From NCBI GenBank assembly GCA_033297205.1, contig MU859121.1:1994-65993 (forward strand): a stretch of DNA of 64,000 nucleotides. The letters are read 5' to 3'. The notes under the pieces are model-generated. The model was not told where the DNA came from. It did not search any database and saw only the letters and a program-made list of their open reading frames with translations. Below are positions 41,732-54,713 of this stretch, piece after piece. The position numbers were made by a program, and so were the translations under genes. Every line of letters begins with the position of its first letter. The stretch's first letter is position 1. Source of the DNA: Pseudoneurospora amorphoporcata (lineage: Eukaryota; Ascomycota; Sordariomycetes; Sordariales; Sordariaceae).

Positions 41732-43613
41732 GGCTGCTGACTTTCAAGAGCTCGCGCAAGACCTACTAGGGAAGTTGAGAAGCGTCGGGCCACGAGGTGT
41801 TGGTTGTGGCAAGGTGGCAGGAGCGGTTGGGTTCTGTGGCCTTTGTAGCCGGCAGTCCGAGTCGGCTCGGTCGGAGAGAAGAGTCTGATTGTTGTCTTTC
41901 AAAGGAAGTCGGATCGTGGTCGCGTCGGGAAGGAGAGATCGGGGCAAACGGGCGTGCCTCCTTTAAGCCCCTGGACCCTGCGCACGGGTCGTCGTATTGT
42001 TACAAACTCGAAGCGGCTTCCCCACGCCACTATAATGAGGAGCTACGATCCTGACCCAAGTAAACAGGGACACTCGAGGGAAGCGATGTGCGCGTGGAGC
42101 TGGCGAACGCTATGACGAGAAATCGGGGAAGTCTGTTAGGGATACCGTAGAACGTGTCGCGATGGTTGCGCAAAGGGTGCGGGAGTGTGTGCGACACTGG
42201 TAAGGATATAGGTGGATGTTGTAAGAACAGGGAACCGAAGGATGAAGAATAAAATCAGAGAAAGAGACAACTATCGCAAGTTCCCCAGATTTAAAGTGGT
42301 GCCGCCGGGCAGTCGAGGGTTTAAAAGTGACGGGCGCGTTTAATGAGCAAATGCTTGAAAAAGTACGGCTAACTCAGGGGAGCGGAGTCGTGCTGCAATA
42401 GCGCATGTTGGCGCTGGGTCTTCTGATGCAGGCAAGGTCCAGGCAGGGAGTTTCTGTCAACCTAAGGTATGCACCAGCGTGGCAGGATCGCTCTCTGTTT
42501 GGGCCTTGACTTTTGTTTGCTGACGGAAGTCTTTCAGTCGGGATCGAAATAGGGATCCAGTTATGGCCACTGCCCAGGCGACCGATCCAACCAATCTGAG
42601 ACTGTTTCCAGACTATTGCCATCGAGACCACTATGATGGAGAAGAAAACTCTTACAAGTGACTGGTACGTTCACGAAGAGGTACCACAAAAGCTGAAGGC
42701 TGAGTGCTAGCCTAGGCTCTTGCATGAAGCCATTGGCTTATCACAAACAATCTAACAGAGCTTCCACTTGGCTGTTAGTGCTAGCTGGTGGTGGTGTTGA
42801 GTTTGTGACTGGAACAATCTGTTTCAGGGGCACCCGACACATGTCAAGCTTCTTCAACCCTTCTTTCTGTCTGGCTGCCTCTGGTCGATTGTCTTACAAA
42901 CCTCGATGTTTATCTTATGCAGGCTTGACACAGGACTCAAACATTGGCCTCGCTGAATCATACATCTGAAATACTGTATGTGGCTGGCGGATACCTCTCC
43001 GTGACAAACGCTCGGCGCCCTTCAACCCGATCCCACGATGTTCCAAGTGGCCAGTGTTTCGCATTGGGATTGCCCCTGGCGCAATAAACAATGGAGTCGA
43101 AGTTCCATCATGACACCCAAATCTCGAAACGGCCGACGTCCACCTGTTTATCATGCTACGTTAACACCATGGCCTATAGATTGCCAATGGCAACACGTGA
43201 AGAGGGGCATCACCAATGAGGCCGAGGGCTATATATCGACTGCTCTGCCACCTTCTTAAAATTACATCTTTTGGAGAAACTCCGTCATCTTTGTCCTTTT
43301 TTGTCTCCTCCATCTTTGACACCAGAGATGCCATGCACTTGGGACGACTGCCAGGCCATCCTGGAAGAATTGCGGAACAGCCCGCAGCGATCAATAAATC
43401 TGGAAAACGCCGCATACTTACTTCCCAAACAGGCTAGTCCTGGTTTAAAAACCTGTAGTCACTACGGCGCCTTTAGTCCGATCCCGGCCCTGGCAAGCCC
43501 TGGTGAGGTATGATCCACCAACATTTTGGGAAACCTCGGGGAAGCTTCTTCCCCTCCTCCAAATTTATTCCTCTATTTTTCCTCTTGTACAAAGGTCAAG
43601 TGAAGCAGAAAAA
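41732..43613. promoter_or_regulatory. Divergent region upstream of homoisocitrate dehydrogenase
   Basis: This 1.9-kb region has no credible coding frame. A short upstream reading frame starts at 43510 and overlaps the lys12 start out of frame. I did not find a perfect CPC1/Gcn4 (TGASTCA) site here, which is unexpected for a lysine gene. Confidence 0.45.
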
Positions 43614-44772
43614 ATGGCGGCCAGGACTCTCAAGATTGGTGAGCAGCTTCCCCTCAGCCCTCCCCTCTCTCCCAATTGCTGGGAAACGCCCCTGCTAACC
43701 ACCCCGCTTTCCACCGCCACCAGGTCTCATCCCCGGTGATGGCATCGGCAAGGAAGTCATTCCCGCCGGCCGGCGCATCCTCGAGGCTCTCCCGGCCTCT
43801 CTCGGTCTGAAGTTTGAGTTCATCGACCTCAAGGCCGGCTGGGAGACGTTCGAGCAGACAGGCAACGCCCTGCCCGATGAAACCGTCTCGATCCTCAAGT
43901 CGGAGTGCGACGGCGCCCTTTTCGGAGCCGTCAGCTCGCCCACCAAGGCCGTCAAGGGCTACTCCTCGCCCATCGTTGCCCTGCGCAAGAAGCTCGACCT
44001 GTACGCCAACGTGCGGCCCGTCAAGTCCGTTAGGGGCCCCGGCGTCAAGCCCATCGACATGGTGATTGTGCGCGAGAACACGGAAGATCTCTACGTCAAG
44101 GAGGAGAAGACGTACGACACGCCCGAGGGCAAGGTGGCCGAGGCCATCAAACGCATCTCACAGCGGGCTTCTTCGCGTATCGCCACCATCGCCGGTGAGA
44201 TTGCCCTGCGCCGCCAAAAGATCCGCGAGAGCGGTTCGCCCTCCATCCACAAGGGTCCCCTCGTGACCGTCACCCACAAGTCCAACGTCCTCTCGCAAAC
44301 TGACGGCCTCTTCCGTTCCACCGCCCGCGAGGCCCTCGCCGCCGGCCGCTTCACCTCGGTCGCCGTCGAGGAGCAGATTGTCGACAGCATGGTGTACAAG
44401 CTCTTCCGCCAGCCCGAGGCCTACGACGTCATCGTCGCGCCCAACCTGTACGGTGACATCCTCTCCGACGGCGCCGCCGCCCTCGTCGGCTCGCTCGGTC
44501 TCGTCCCCTCCGCCAACGTCGGCGAGGGTTTCGCCATCGGTGAGCCCTGCCACGGCTCCGCGCCCGACATTCAGGGCCAGAACATTGCCAACCCCATTGC
44601 CACTCTCCGCTCCGCCGCGCTCATGCTCGAGTTCCTCAACGAGGAGGAGGCGGCGGCCAAGATCTACGCTGCTGTTGATGCCAACCTCGAGGAGGGCAAG
44701 CTTTTGAGCCCTGACCTCGGCGGTAAGGCTAAGACCGAGGAGGTTGTGCAGGATATCCTCCGCCGTCTTTGA
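43614..44772 (+). CDS. lys12: Homoisocitrate dehydrogenase (alpha-aminoadipate pathway of lysine synthesis)
   Basis: Exon 1 is only 25 nt (43614-43638). After an 85-bp intron (GTGAGC donor, CTAAC branch, CCAG acceptor), exon 2 runs 43724-44772, giving 357 aa. The protein belongs to the isocitrate/isopropylmalate dehydrogenase family: GLIPGDGIGKEVIPAGRRIL, LRKKLDLYANVRPV, IVRENTEDLYVKEEKTYDTP (~123-142), VTHKSNVLSQTDGLF, the metal-binding APNLYGDILSDGAAALVGSL and HGSAPDIQGQNIANP. The VKEEKTYDTPEGKVAEAIKR segment distinguishes homoisocitrate from isopropylmalate dehydrogenase. It oxidatively decarboxylates homoisocitrate to 2-oxoadipate with NAD. It corresponds to yeast LYS12, usually mitochondrial. 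The pathway is characteristic of fungi. The N-terminus is short, with little presequence. Confidence 0.93.
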
Positions 44773-45752
44773 GTGGGACTGGTCACTGGATGGCAGGCTA
44801 TCCTTGCTATGAGTCACGATTTGAGAATTACACTACATACTGGGTATCCATCCGGCTCGAGAACGAGAAAAAAATAAAAATTGATGTTAAATGATGTACT
44901 ATTTACATTTCACATAGAGAAAGCGATATATACCCCCCGCCATACACCTTTGTACATAATAGAGGGAGTAAGTTGAAAATGGTGGTTGTTGTTGTTGTTG
45001 TTACCTATGAATAGCTGCAATTTGTCGTGTTGATGACGTGACTCACAGAAGAGCTTCGCCTGACCGTGAGCAGCCAGGCGGGTACCAGCTGTTGGAGAGA
45101 TACTCATGGTATCCTTGCTCATGGTCGACAGAACAAGGGCACCGCAGTGATGATTCTATCCGAGACGACGTCCAGCATGCGTCAATCTTCGGAATATTTC
45201 TTTTGAGGATTGGAGAGAAGAGATGATATACGCTTTTGATGTTCTACCAAACACCAAAACATGAAACTAAAGTCTTTTTGATGTCCTTCGCGAACCCATT
45301 CCAAAATCCACACACACACACATTTAGGTATTGCAGCCCTTATATCATCACACGTAAAATACAGATCTATGTCCTGTACAAGACACACACATTGAAGAAA
45401 CAAAGCCGCTGCGCTGCCGTAATCTATAATTACAGTAAGGCGAACATAGCTTTGCTGTTATGCCCTTCTATGATCGTCACATCCATCCAGACGTCTAAAT
45501 TCCTTTTATATCCATCTGTTCCTCGCTTTCATTGGACGGGGAGGCGTTGCCCATGGCCCACACAAAAGTCTAGGGTATTGTGACTTCCATTCCATCCGTC
45601 CCATCTAGGGGAATCGGACGAAACGGCCGCTCGGAATCGACTTTCATCCGAGCTTCAGAGGCCGAAGGATGGAGGAACATAGCACCCAAGGGCAGCAACA
45701 AGCTTTCCAAGCCCAAACGACACCTAACCAAAACTTGTCCAGTTCTAGTCCT
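44773..45752. other. Convergent intergenic region
   Basis: About 1 kb between lys12 and mef1 3' ends. It contains a short CA run near 45310, a GTT run near 44985-45001, and two TGA(G/C)TCA sites (44810-44816 and 45039-45045). Confidence 0.5.
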
Positions 45753-48283
45753 TTACTTGGTACGCTTAGCTTCGAGCTCCTTTTGGTACTTCTGCACCAG
45801 CTCTTTCTGGAGATGGGGCGGCGCAGGAGCGTAGTGGCTGAACTCCATCGAGAACTCGCCCTTGCCCTGGGTAGCCGCGCGCAAGTGGGTAGAGAAGCCG
45901 AACATGGCGTTGAGGGAGCAGTCCGCGACCATGGTGAACTCGTCAGCGCCGACCTCGGTGTCGACGATGGTGCCGCGCTTGTTCATCAGCATGAGGATGT
46001 TACCCTGGAACTCGGCGGGGGCCGAGATGGTGGTCTTCATGAGGGGCTCGAGCACCTGGCCGCCGGCGGCGTCGAAGGCCTTGCCGAAGGCCATCTGAGC
46101 AGCCAGGTTGAAAGCGTAATCGGACGAATCGGTAACGTGGGTGGCACCGTCGGTGATGACCATGGACGAGCCGATGACCTTGTGGCCGAGCAGGGGGCCC
46201 TTGATGCAGGCCTCCTGGAAACCCTTTTGACAGGCCGAGACGTACTTGTCGGGGATGGTGCCGCCGACGACGCGCGACTCGAAGTAGTTGTCCTCGCCGC
46301 CGTTGGGGTTGGGCTCGATCCAGCCCATGACGCGGGCGTAGTCACCGGGACCGCCGGACTGGCGCTTGAGAAGGTAGTCGAACTCGGCCTTCTGGGTGAT
46401 AGTCTCGCGGTAAGAGACGCGGGGCTGACCGGTCTCGCACTCGACCTTGTACTCACGGCGGAGACGCTCGACGTAAATCTCGAGATGCAACTCACCCATA
46501 CCGCTGATGATGGTCTCCTCGGACTCCTCGTCGACGTGGAGACGGAAAGTGGGATCCTCACGCATGAAGCGGTTCATGGCCTTGGAGAAGGCATCGGCGT
46601 CGCTGGAACGCTTGGGCTTGATGCTGAGCGACATGACGGCATCGGGGACGTACATGGAGCTCAGGGAGTAGGGGAGACCCCCGTCGGTGAAGGTATCGCC
46701 GGAAGCGCAGTCAACACCGAAGACGGCGCAAATCTCACCGGCACCGATCTCGTTGACGTCCTCCATTTCATTGGAGTGCATACGAACGATACGGGGGATA
46801 CGGACCTTCTTGTTGCCACGGGCGTTGTAGAGGTAGGCGCCCTTCTTGAGGGAGCCCTGGTAAACACGCATGTAGGTGAGCTGGCCGTAAGGGTTCTCTT
46901 CGAGCTTGAAGGCAAGACCGACGAAGGGAAGGGAGTTGTAGGGAACGAGCTTGACGGGCTGCTCGCCCTTGGAGCGGTCGAGCGCAAGGTTGTCGGTATC
47001 GTTGGGGTTCGGGAGGTAGTCGCAGACGGCGTCGAGCATGGGCTGGACACCCTTGTCGGCAATGGCGGAACCCATGAGGACGGGGGTAAACTTGCAGGCG
47101 ATGGTGGCGCGGCGAATGGCGGCCTTGATCTGCTCGGGGGTAGGGGTCTGCTCCTCGAGGAACATCTCGGCAATCTCGTCGTCGACATCGGCAAGCTTCT
47201 CGATAAGCTCCTGTCTCTTCTGCTCGCAAAGCTCCTTGATCTCGGCGGGAATTTCCTTAGAGATCTTGAGGTTGACACCACGCTGGCCATCGTTACGGAT
47301 GCACTTCATGTCGATCAAGTCCACGACACCCTCGAGCTCCTTCTCAGAGCCGAGAGGGACCTGGATAGCGGCGGCGAGGATCTTGAGCTTGGTGTTGATC
47401 TGCTCAACGGCCTTCCAGGGGTTGGCACCCATACGATCCATCTTGTTCACGAAGGAGATACGGGGGACGTTGTAGCGCTTCATCTGTCTGTCGACGGTGA
47501 TGGTTTGGGACTGGACACCGGAGACGGCGCAGAGAACCATGACGGCACCGTCAAGGACTCTCATGGCACGCTCGACCTCGATGGTGAAGTCGATATGGCC
47601 GGGGGTATCGATCAAGTTGATGTGGTAGGTCTCCTCGACGCCCTTCTCCTTCTTCTTCCAGTCGGCGAAGGTGGCGGCAGACTGGATGGTGATACCTCTC
47701 TCTCTTTCGAGTTCCATGGAATCCATCTTGGCGCCGACACCATCGCGACCACGGACTTCGTGAATGGCCTTGACTCTGCCGGTGTAGAAAAGAATGCGCT
47801 CGGTAACGGTGGTCTTGCCGGAATCGATGTGGGCCTGTATGTAGGTAGCTGTTTAGCCTCTATCCTCGGCCTCGTCCTCGCTTTGTTCTCTTTCATCTCG
47901 GCCGCCTTCGGGGTTCACATACGGCGATACCAATGTTACGCACACGCGCCAGTCTCTTGGCCTCGGCGGGGGTCATCCGGCTCGCTGCCGCCTCCGGATT
48001 TTGAGCCGAGGCCGCGAGCTCTTTGGCTTGTTTCAGACTAAAAAAAACACAGCGCGTTTTGTCAGCCGGGTCTGCTGCTCTGGCGTGCTTCACGGGAGAT
48101 ATCTTACGCAATCTCGGCCGCAGACATGTTAGCATTCCTCAGGTAGGAGGACCTGCTGAACAGACGGCGACTCTCGAGCTGGAAGCCGGTCCAGCGGCAT
48201 GCTCCAAGACTGACGGAGCGAACCTGGCGCACGGCGGCAGCGCGGCCGGCGTGGAGAGTAGCAACCGCCCGAATCACCCTCAT
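45753..48283 (-). CDS. mef1: Mitochondrial translation elongation factor G (EF-G1)
   Basis: Three exons, 48283-48108, 48037-47923 and 47834-45753, agree in phase and give 790 aa. An Arg/Ser/Ala-rich presequence (VIRAVATLHAGRAAAVRQVR; FSRSSYLRNA) is followed by the GTPase domain. G1 is AHIDSGKTT (~98, a conserved EF-G variant of the P-loop), G2 is ERERGIT, G3 is DTPGH (~176) and G4 is NKMD (~225). Domains II to V follow, including HVDEESEETIISGMGELHLE and TDGATHVTDSSDYAF. The enzyme drives translocation of tRNA and mRNA on the mitoribosome. Length and domain order match Mef1 rather than the recycling factor Mef2, whose insert pattern differs. The stop follows KELEAKRTK. Exon 1 ATG 48283 is the only ATG near the presequence. 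Confidence 0.96.
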
Positions 48284-48920
48284 ATTCAATCACGCGCAGC
48301 GAAGGGAAAGAAGTGGATAAAGGAATGACGGGTGGGGAGGAAGGAGTTGGAAAACTACCTAAAGTTTCCAAGAGAGAAGCTCGGGGCAGGACTGACGGCG
48401 GGAGTCGGGACGAACTTCATACCAACATTGCCCGAATTTTTTAGGTGGGGTCGTTTTTGGCTAGGGACGTACCATGGCGCTAAATCTTCCACTTGGGGGC
48501 GTGCCTCCATTGAACGGGTACTCCATCCACTCCCTAGGAACCGTCAAGGTGCCAAAGCGCGCCAAGACATCGCGACAACCTCACTGGCTTGATCTTCTTG
48601 GACAGAATTGCAGTCTCCAAAACGCGTTGAGGTTTTTGCATTGATTATACACCGCCAGAACTATGGACAAACCACTCTAAAAAGAAACTCAATACCGTAC
48701 TGTACTGTCACCAACCCATGATGCCTAGTCCAAGCAAAGTAGGTCCCGACCCTAGGATAAACAAACTGCCCAACTCCTAATGAATGACTAAATGTTTAAA
48801 ATCCTTCTTAACCGAATAATCTTCAACTAACACTACGCCCCTCGGGTATCGTTGCCATGCTGTTCTATGCGATCCAACTCGAAATAGGAATCCATATCCA
48901 ATCGAATGCGGAGGAAAAGC
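48284..48920. other. Intergenic region between mef1 start and aspartic protease 3' end
   Basis: This 637-bp stretch should hold the mef1 promoter. No other signal is seen. Confidence 0.5.
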
Positions 48921-50565
48921 CTAGAACAAGGCGAAAATACCAGAACCAATCATGGCAAACACCATCGAAACACCCATAACAGACATCTGAGCGACGCCGA
49001 ACGCACTTGGCATGCCTGGCGATGCGTTCTCGTCCTCGCCCCCGTTGCTCGAAAACCCTGAGCTGGCCGAAAATGCCGGCGAAGTTACAGCAGGTCTGTT
49101 GGTAACAGCCGCTTGGTTTGGCGCCTGTGTTGCTGACGGGATCGGGGCGCTCATGCTAGCAAACGCCACGATGTTGCTTTGGGTCGAGTTGAAGTCCGTC
49201 TCAGCCAAGGCGATCTCATTGTTGACCAGATCGTAGACGACATATGCCGACCGCAGGAACGTATCGCCAAGAAGGTAGGGCGCGGAGGTAGAGTTCTGAA
49301 TACCGAACTCGCAAATATCCTGGCCCTTGTTCGGTCCGCTTGTGTACTTCGGAGGGTTTCCACTGGTAAGGTCAAGGACCAGCTCGTCCATCCGCACATT
49401 GATGCGTGGGCCGTCAGGGCCGGCAAACTGGAAGGACAAGTAGCCCTTACTGGTCTTCTTCGAGCAGGGGATGAGAGCTAACTGAAGCCTACTCGAGTAG
49501 TCTGCACCCACTTCCTGCCAGACCTGTTCCACCAGGTCTTGCGGCAGATAAGACAGGGTCGTGCCCGAGTCGAGAACAACCGGAATAGGGAACTCCTCAG
49601 AGGTAAGCGTGTCGTTGCCACTAGGACTGATTGCTTGTAATGAGGTCAAGGCGACGATGAAGGAGAAGTAGTAGCCGTTACTACTAGGGTAGATCTTGAT
49701 TCTCGTCAGATCACCCTTGTACTTCTTGGTGTCGATGCCGCCGAAAAGGATATGGCCTTCACTCGAGTCTAGGTGGTGCCACATTGTCAGCTTTTGGTCA
49801 GCGTCAACGAGAAGGGGCGGTATACATACCAAGGTCATTCAGCCAGAGGCTGTACGCGATGGTGTTGATCAACCCGTCGTCGACCATGGTAACCGGCAGG
49901 TTGGGATATTGGGCATTCAGCGACTGGGCATTTCCGACAATAGCCTCATTGTTGGCATACCCGACCCCCACCAAGCCGTACGCGATGTCGGTCTTAGCTC
50001 CAAGGCCCATCGTCAAGTTGGTGACCGTTGCTCCGCCAATCTTGAAAACGTCGGTGAAGTAGTCTCCCTTGGACGAACTGCCGTCCACATATGAGATGTC
50101 GAACTCGCCCCTCCCTACGACCGTGTATGTTTTCGATGAGGTTGGGTCGACTAGCACATTGGTTAGAATCAATGCCATCTCAGGTATATAAATAAGATTC
50201 AAAGTGGGGAAGGGAGCGGCAGATCACATACAGCTTCCGAGGTCGCACGCGCCCTGGCTGCAAACCGACGCCGTCGAGTCCGGTACCCATACGTCGCTGC
50301 TCCCCGTATCCAACTGCAATGTCACCTTTTGGCCAGGCGTCCCCATCTCGCACGTCGCAAAGTATCCTCCTCGTGCTTGCTCATTTTGAAGAATTTCCTG
50401 GTATGTCGAGCCGGCGCGCCGTAGAAGCCGGTTTGGTGCTACGTTGGGTACGGGCCTTTTCTGGATATTCCATTGAACAACGCCGCTTGGCGCTTGCTGT
50501 GCCAGCGCAAGTTGAGAGAGCAGTACGGGGCCCAATAGGAGGGCAGATGATGTGTATCCCTTCAT
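48921..50565 (-). CDS. Yapsin-like, GPI-anchored aspartic protease
   Basis: Three exons, 50565-50232, 50150-49830 and 49768-48921 (two GTATGT donors), agree in phase and give 500 aa. A signal peptide (GYTSSALLLGPVLLSQLALA) leads to a pro-region with a dibasic-like RLLRR site, and then the pepsin fold. The first active-site loop is LQLDTGSSDVWVP (~84-96), followed by the flap region (FDISYVDGSSSKGDYF). The second catalytic loop is PVVLDSGTTLSYLPQ (~284). After the protease comes a Ser/Ala/Asn/Gly-rich stalk and a C-terminal hydrophobic tail (SVMGVSMVFAMIGSGIFALF), typical of GPI attachment. Yapsins shed or process cell-wall and surface proteins. The in-frame extension upstream of 50565 lacks a signal peptide and is taken as 5' UTR. 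Confidence 0.9.
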
Positions 50566-53500
50566 GATTGCAATGGTTTGCGATTTCGACTTTGGACAGA
50601 TGCGGCTCCGGTCAAAGTGGAATGTCGGGAGGTCCGAGCGGAAGGGCCGGTCGGTCTGGTCCGGGTCGAGAAAAGGCCGGTATGTCTCGGAGGGTTTAAG
50701 CGCCGATGCTTTGAACTTGGAATTCGACTGCCGGACAGAACAAAAACTGGAAAATAATAACACAGTATCCAAAAGTAAGTGGGCGGTTACTAGTCGAAGT
50801 CCAACCTAACCCGCGAGAACGATGTTTTGATGAAAAGAAGAGGCGAGATGAGCCTGATGGAGGCAGCCGAGGTTACGCACGCAGATAACGCAAGCTGTGT
50901 AGCCAGAATGCAAGATGCGACTCGATGATACTGCAGCCTAGAATAGGGTCAAGAAGCAGATTATCGAAGCCTAATCATCCAGAAAGGTCAATACTGCAAC
51001 GACCGGCGGAGAGGATACAGTTAAGACAAAGAAATGTGTCTTTCTGTATAAAGGGTGTAGAGGTATGAGACCAAAAAAACAAGAGCTTTAACAAGCGAAC
51101 GTGCAAGGAGGCGACGTAAACAGATGAGCCAAAAAGGTTGACGGGTTGATGAATGAAGGGAGGGGAGGAAGTGGTAGAAACCAGAAAGGAGAGAGAAAAA
51201 AAGTATGAGAAGAGAGGTCGATTATGATGACGACTCTGCAAACAAAACCTTGGATTTACCACGCCAAGGCTTCGCATTTAGTTACCACACTCTTTCCGGT
51301 CAGTCCAACGTCCCGCTGCTACTAACAATGAAAAGAAGAAAAGCAGGGTTCAACAACAGTTCCACCACTTGGGAAAGAGGATTACGAATTTTACTCACGA
51401 ACAACCAAGCACTCGGACACCCGACTGCCAGGCAACACTTTGCACCGCCTCCCGTCCCCCGATTTAAAACTGCCCTGGGCTCTCGATGTTCGACTGACCA
51501 GCGACGTGCATTCCACTTTGTGCGCCAGTTCCGTTTCGTCTCTTTCTCACCCTTTGAATGGCCCATCTCCGGACTGCGGCACATCCGGGTCTCGGGGTCA
51601 AGACTGCAAGGAGCTTTCCACTTGCGCAGTACATGGAAGTCAAACCTACGTAACCGCGCATCTGCTGGCCGGCTGCTGCTCTGCCGCCACTGGACCCAAA
51701 CACATCACTGCATTCAGCTACAGCCTGAGCCTCCTTCTCCAGTCGCATCGAAGCCGCAGCCGCTGAGCCGCTGCCGCCGCTTAATTCATCCCATTGAAGC
51801 CCAGCCGCGCTTGCTGTACTTGCTTTCCTCCGCTCCCTTACCTAAGTACCTACTTCTTCGACATCTGTTCCAGCTTGTTTCTGTCCATCTATCTCTCTTT
51901 CAACGTTCCGTTTGCCAAGCAAGCCAAGTATCCGTCTGCTAAAAGAGGGTCCAGTTTGAACTTCGAAAATATGGAAGGGCTATAGAAGGTAATCAGCGGC
52001 AGGGGCCACCTTTCTGCCTCTGCACTTCTTTGGTTCCGCACCTAACAGACAGACCGATGGCAATGCAGTGTCACTGTTAGGGTGAGTGTTGGGGTCCCTC
52101 CTCCAGCGCAACGCTCCAGCCTCAAGCCGCCTGACCCCGAATTCGTCCGCTCAGGGGTCAAGGGGGACTTGTCGCATCGTCGTCGCATCGTTACCTACTT
52201 ATCGCTCCGGTCCCCAGTGAGGGGCGACGATCACTTCGGGGTCGAAGTGGCATATCTGAATGAGACAGGTTGGACCGATCCTGACCGCTTTTATCTTTGA
52301 ATCTGTTTTTGGACACTGCACTGCAGTTTTCAGCGACCGCGCGACTCTGAATGACTTTCCGATCAGCAACAGTCAGCGTGGCGGGGATCTGACGACGGCG
52401 GGAATCGGAGTCGGCCCCTGCACTAACAGTGTACTTTCTAGCGGAAGCACACTGTGCATTCGTACTGTAACAACCTCAATGGCCACGCAATGCACACTTC
52501 AAGTCCCTCGAACCCTGGGCCATGCATCCCGTTTAAAAATCTCCGAAACAGAAAAAGCTTGAACGGAAATGACTTCACTTTCCATCCGTCATGATATCCG
52601 AAATGTCAGTCAAAACATCGACTCCATCTCCATAGTGGCAGTGCTATAGGGGCTTCTTTATGTCGAGCTACCTATTTCCTTTGGAAGGAGCCGGGAAGAT
52701 AAAAAGATTCCCGATCCCGTAGTCCGGGGTAGGTAATGGGAAACTTTCCAAGTATCCAACGTTGACACTTCTGACAATTTGTCGCTATTCCGTGTGATGG
52801 TTGTCAAGGAATGGTCGTTGATCATCCCAAGCCTCCCATTCAGGCTCTATCAACCCATTCATAGCCCTATTCCTCCTCCGATCAGCACTTAAGCCAAGAT
52901 CTATTCTATAGCATCACCGGAGGAAAGTCCGTACCTGGGCATGCCGCCGCCTCCGTTCATGAATTGACGACCTTTTTGAGAGTTCCCCCGTAGTGTACAT
53001 ACCCAGTCGAGCCAGTGCCCACGGGGCCATGCAATTATGATCCAGTTTCCCCGGCTTCTCGCCTGATGTACCTGATCTGATACAATACGATTCCATGTTT
53101 CTGTGTTGAAGATCAAATGAAGAAATGGAGATCCATGTCCGCCACGTGCTTTTGTGGGCTTATTGTTTACTTTGTTCACTTGATCACTTGTTCGAGGATC
53201 CGTGGCTCTTGACACCAGAGCGGGCTGGGACTGCTGGGTTTCCGAAAGATCGCAAAAGCAAACTATGGTTTCCGTACCAAAGTGCTTTGTTACGCTGTGC
53301 TGAAAACAGCGATTCGATTTCATATTGGAACCACAAAGAGAAAACATACCTTCCGCCCTTGGCTAGAAATCAAATACCTAAAGATGTTTGGGGGGGGGGG
53401 GGGGGGTTGTAGATAAAGTAGCCATCGCTATTTATGCTTTAAACATGTGCTCGGCGCCGGTGAGCACAGCGACGGGGTGAAAGAAGCACTTCGTGGTAGG

Positions 53501-54713
53501 TAACAACACGCTAGATTTTGATCCAGGGCCACGGCATTTTTGTCCTGGATATTCTTTTCTTTTGTTTGCTAACCGTGACGGGAAGAGCAGTATGAAGGTT
53601 CGTGACATGACATGACAAGCCAAAATCCCCATTGACTGGGTAGGTAGCTTTCAGCGCCTCAGAACGCATGTGTCGTCGTCGTCGTACTCTTCACTACGAA
53701 ATTCCACCGAGACGACGGACTCCTCTCTTCCTCTCGGTCGTGTCCCTTCTCTTTCTCTCACTTCCAGTCCACGACTTAATTAATCCCAGACGCAGGTAGG
53801 TTTGTCTCCGCGCGCGGCCTTTCTTTTCCATCCATCCTTCCTATCCACTTTCCCGACCAACGCGCTTCACAGCAACCACCTGACAGCTCCGTACTCCGTT
53901 TCCTTTCCTTTTTTTTACCTGACCGCGCTCTTAAACCTTCAGCAGATGGTTACCAATTCAAGATAACATACCGACAAACCATGCCAACCGTCAAGAGTAG
54001 AAGGGGGAAAGGAGGAAGCTGCGCGTTCCTAAACCAGATTCCATCCGTTATAGAATCCCTCTTTTGAGTTCACGAAACGCCAAATCCTTCCTGGGTGCAC
54101 AGAGATTGGAAAAGAGAAAATAAGAAACGGGTTCCCTAGAACAAGAAGCGTCCACAGAATGGAAGACGCATGTGAAGAAGCCATAGGTATACTTGACCCG
54201 GCTTGGGATCAGGAAGTCACCGACAAAACCGCAAAACCAAGCCACCCATATCCCGCCCGCTTTGCTCGATGTTTCCCATGGCCCAGTGGAAGATATAACG
54301 AAAGTTGAATTTGTAGAATCAGATGATGAGAATCGAAGTATAAAAGCAAAATGTCAAAGAAAGACATATCTTGGCCGTGGATGATGGCTCTGTCTCCTTT
54401 TGTTGCTTCCAGTCCGGAATGATGGAGTAAAGCTAGGCGCCAGTGGATTTGCGCACCAGGGGCAGCCGCCCTTACTCCTACTCCCTCTCCTTGAGGCAAC
54501 AGTAATCAAAACATGTCGCAAGATTCCTCAGAAGGAACATATGTGCCACCCGTGAGTATGGCTCACAAATACGGCCAGTGTCGCAAAGTGTACATCATGA
54601 AAAGCTCGTTACACTGATTTCTTCCTCCTCAAACGACGAAGAGAATGCGCACAGGAGTGCATGGAAGAGTGCAATGAAGTTCGGCTCATCGATGTCCTAG
54701 TCAGAACCGACTC
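50566..54713. other. 4.1-kb gene-poor region
   Basis: No convincing gene is found. The longest frame, 51205-51942 (+, 245 codons), is Arg/Ser/His/Leu-rich without motif and looks like chance. A G17 run lies at 53390-53406. A short spliced frame may begin at ATG 54513 (SQDSSEGTYVPP, then GTGAGT), but it would encode only about 30-35 residues. The region is large enough for long 5' or 3' UTRs or a non-coding RNA. Confidence 0.5.
53390..53406 (+). repeat. G17 homopolymer
   Basis: An uninterrupted run of 17 G in non-coding DNA, able to form G-quadruplex-like structures and prone to length error. Confidence 0.9.

Noticed and set aside
45669..48041. 790-codon plus-strand frame opposite mitochondrial EF-G
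   Set aside because: It is the antisense shadow of mef1: Gly/Val/Leu/Asp-rich because of codon bias, with no motif, and the opposite strand is a clear EF-G.
51205..51942. 245-codon plus-strand frame
   Set aside because: Residue use (Arg, Ser, His and Leu throughout), absence of motifs and lack of splice context look like a chance frame in CT-rich DNA.
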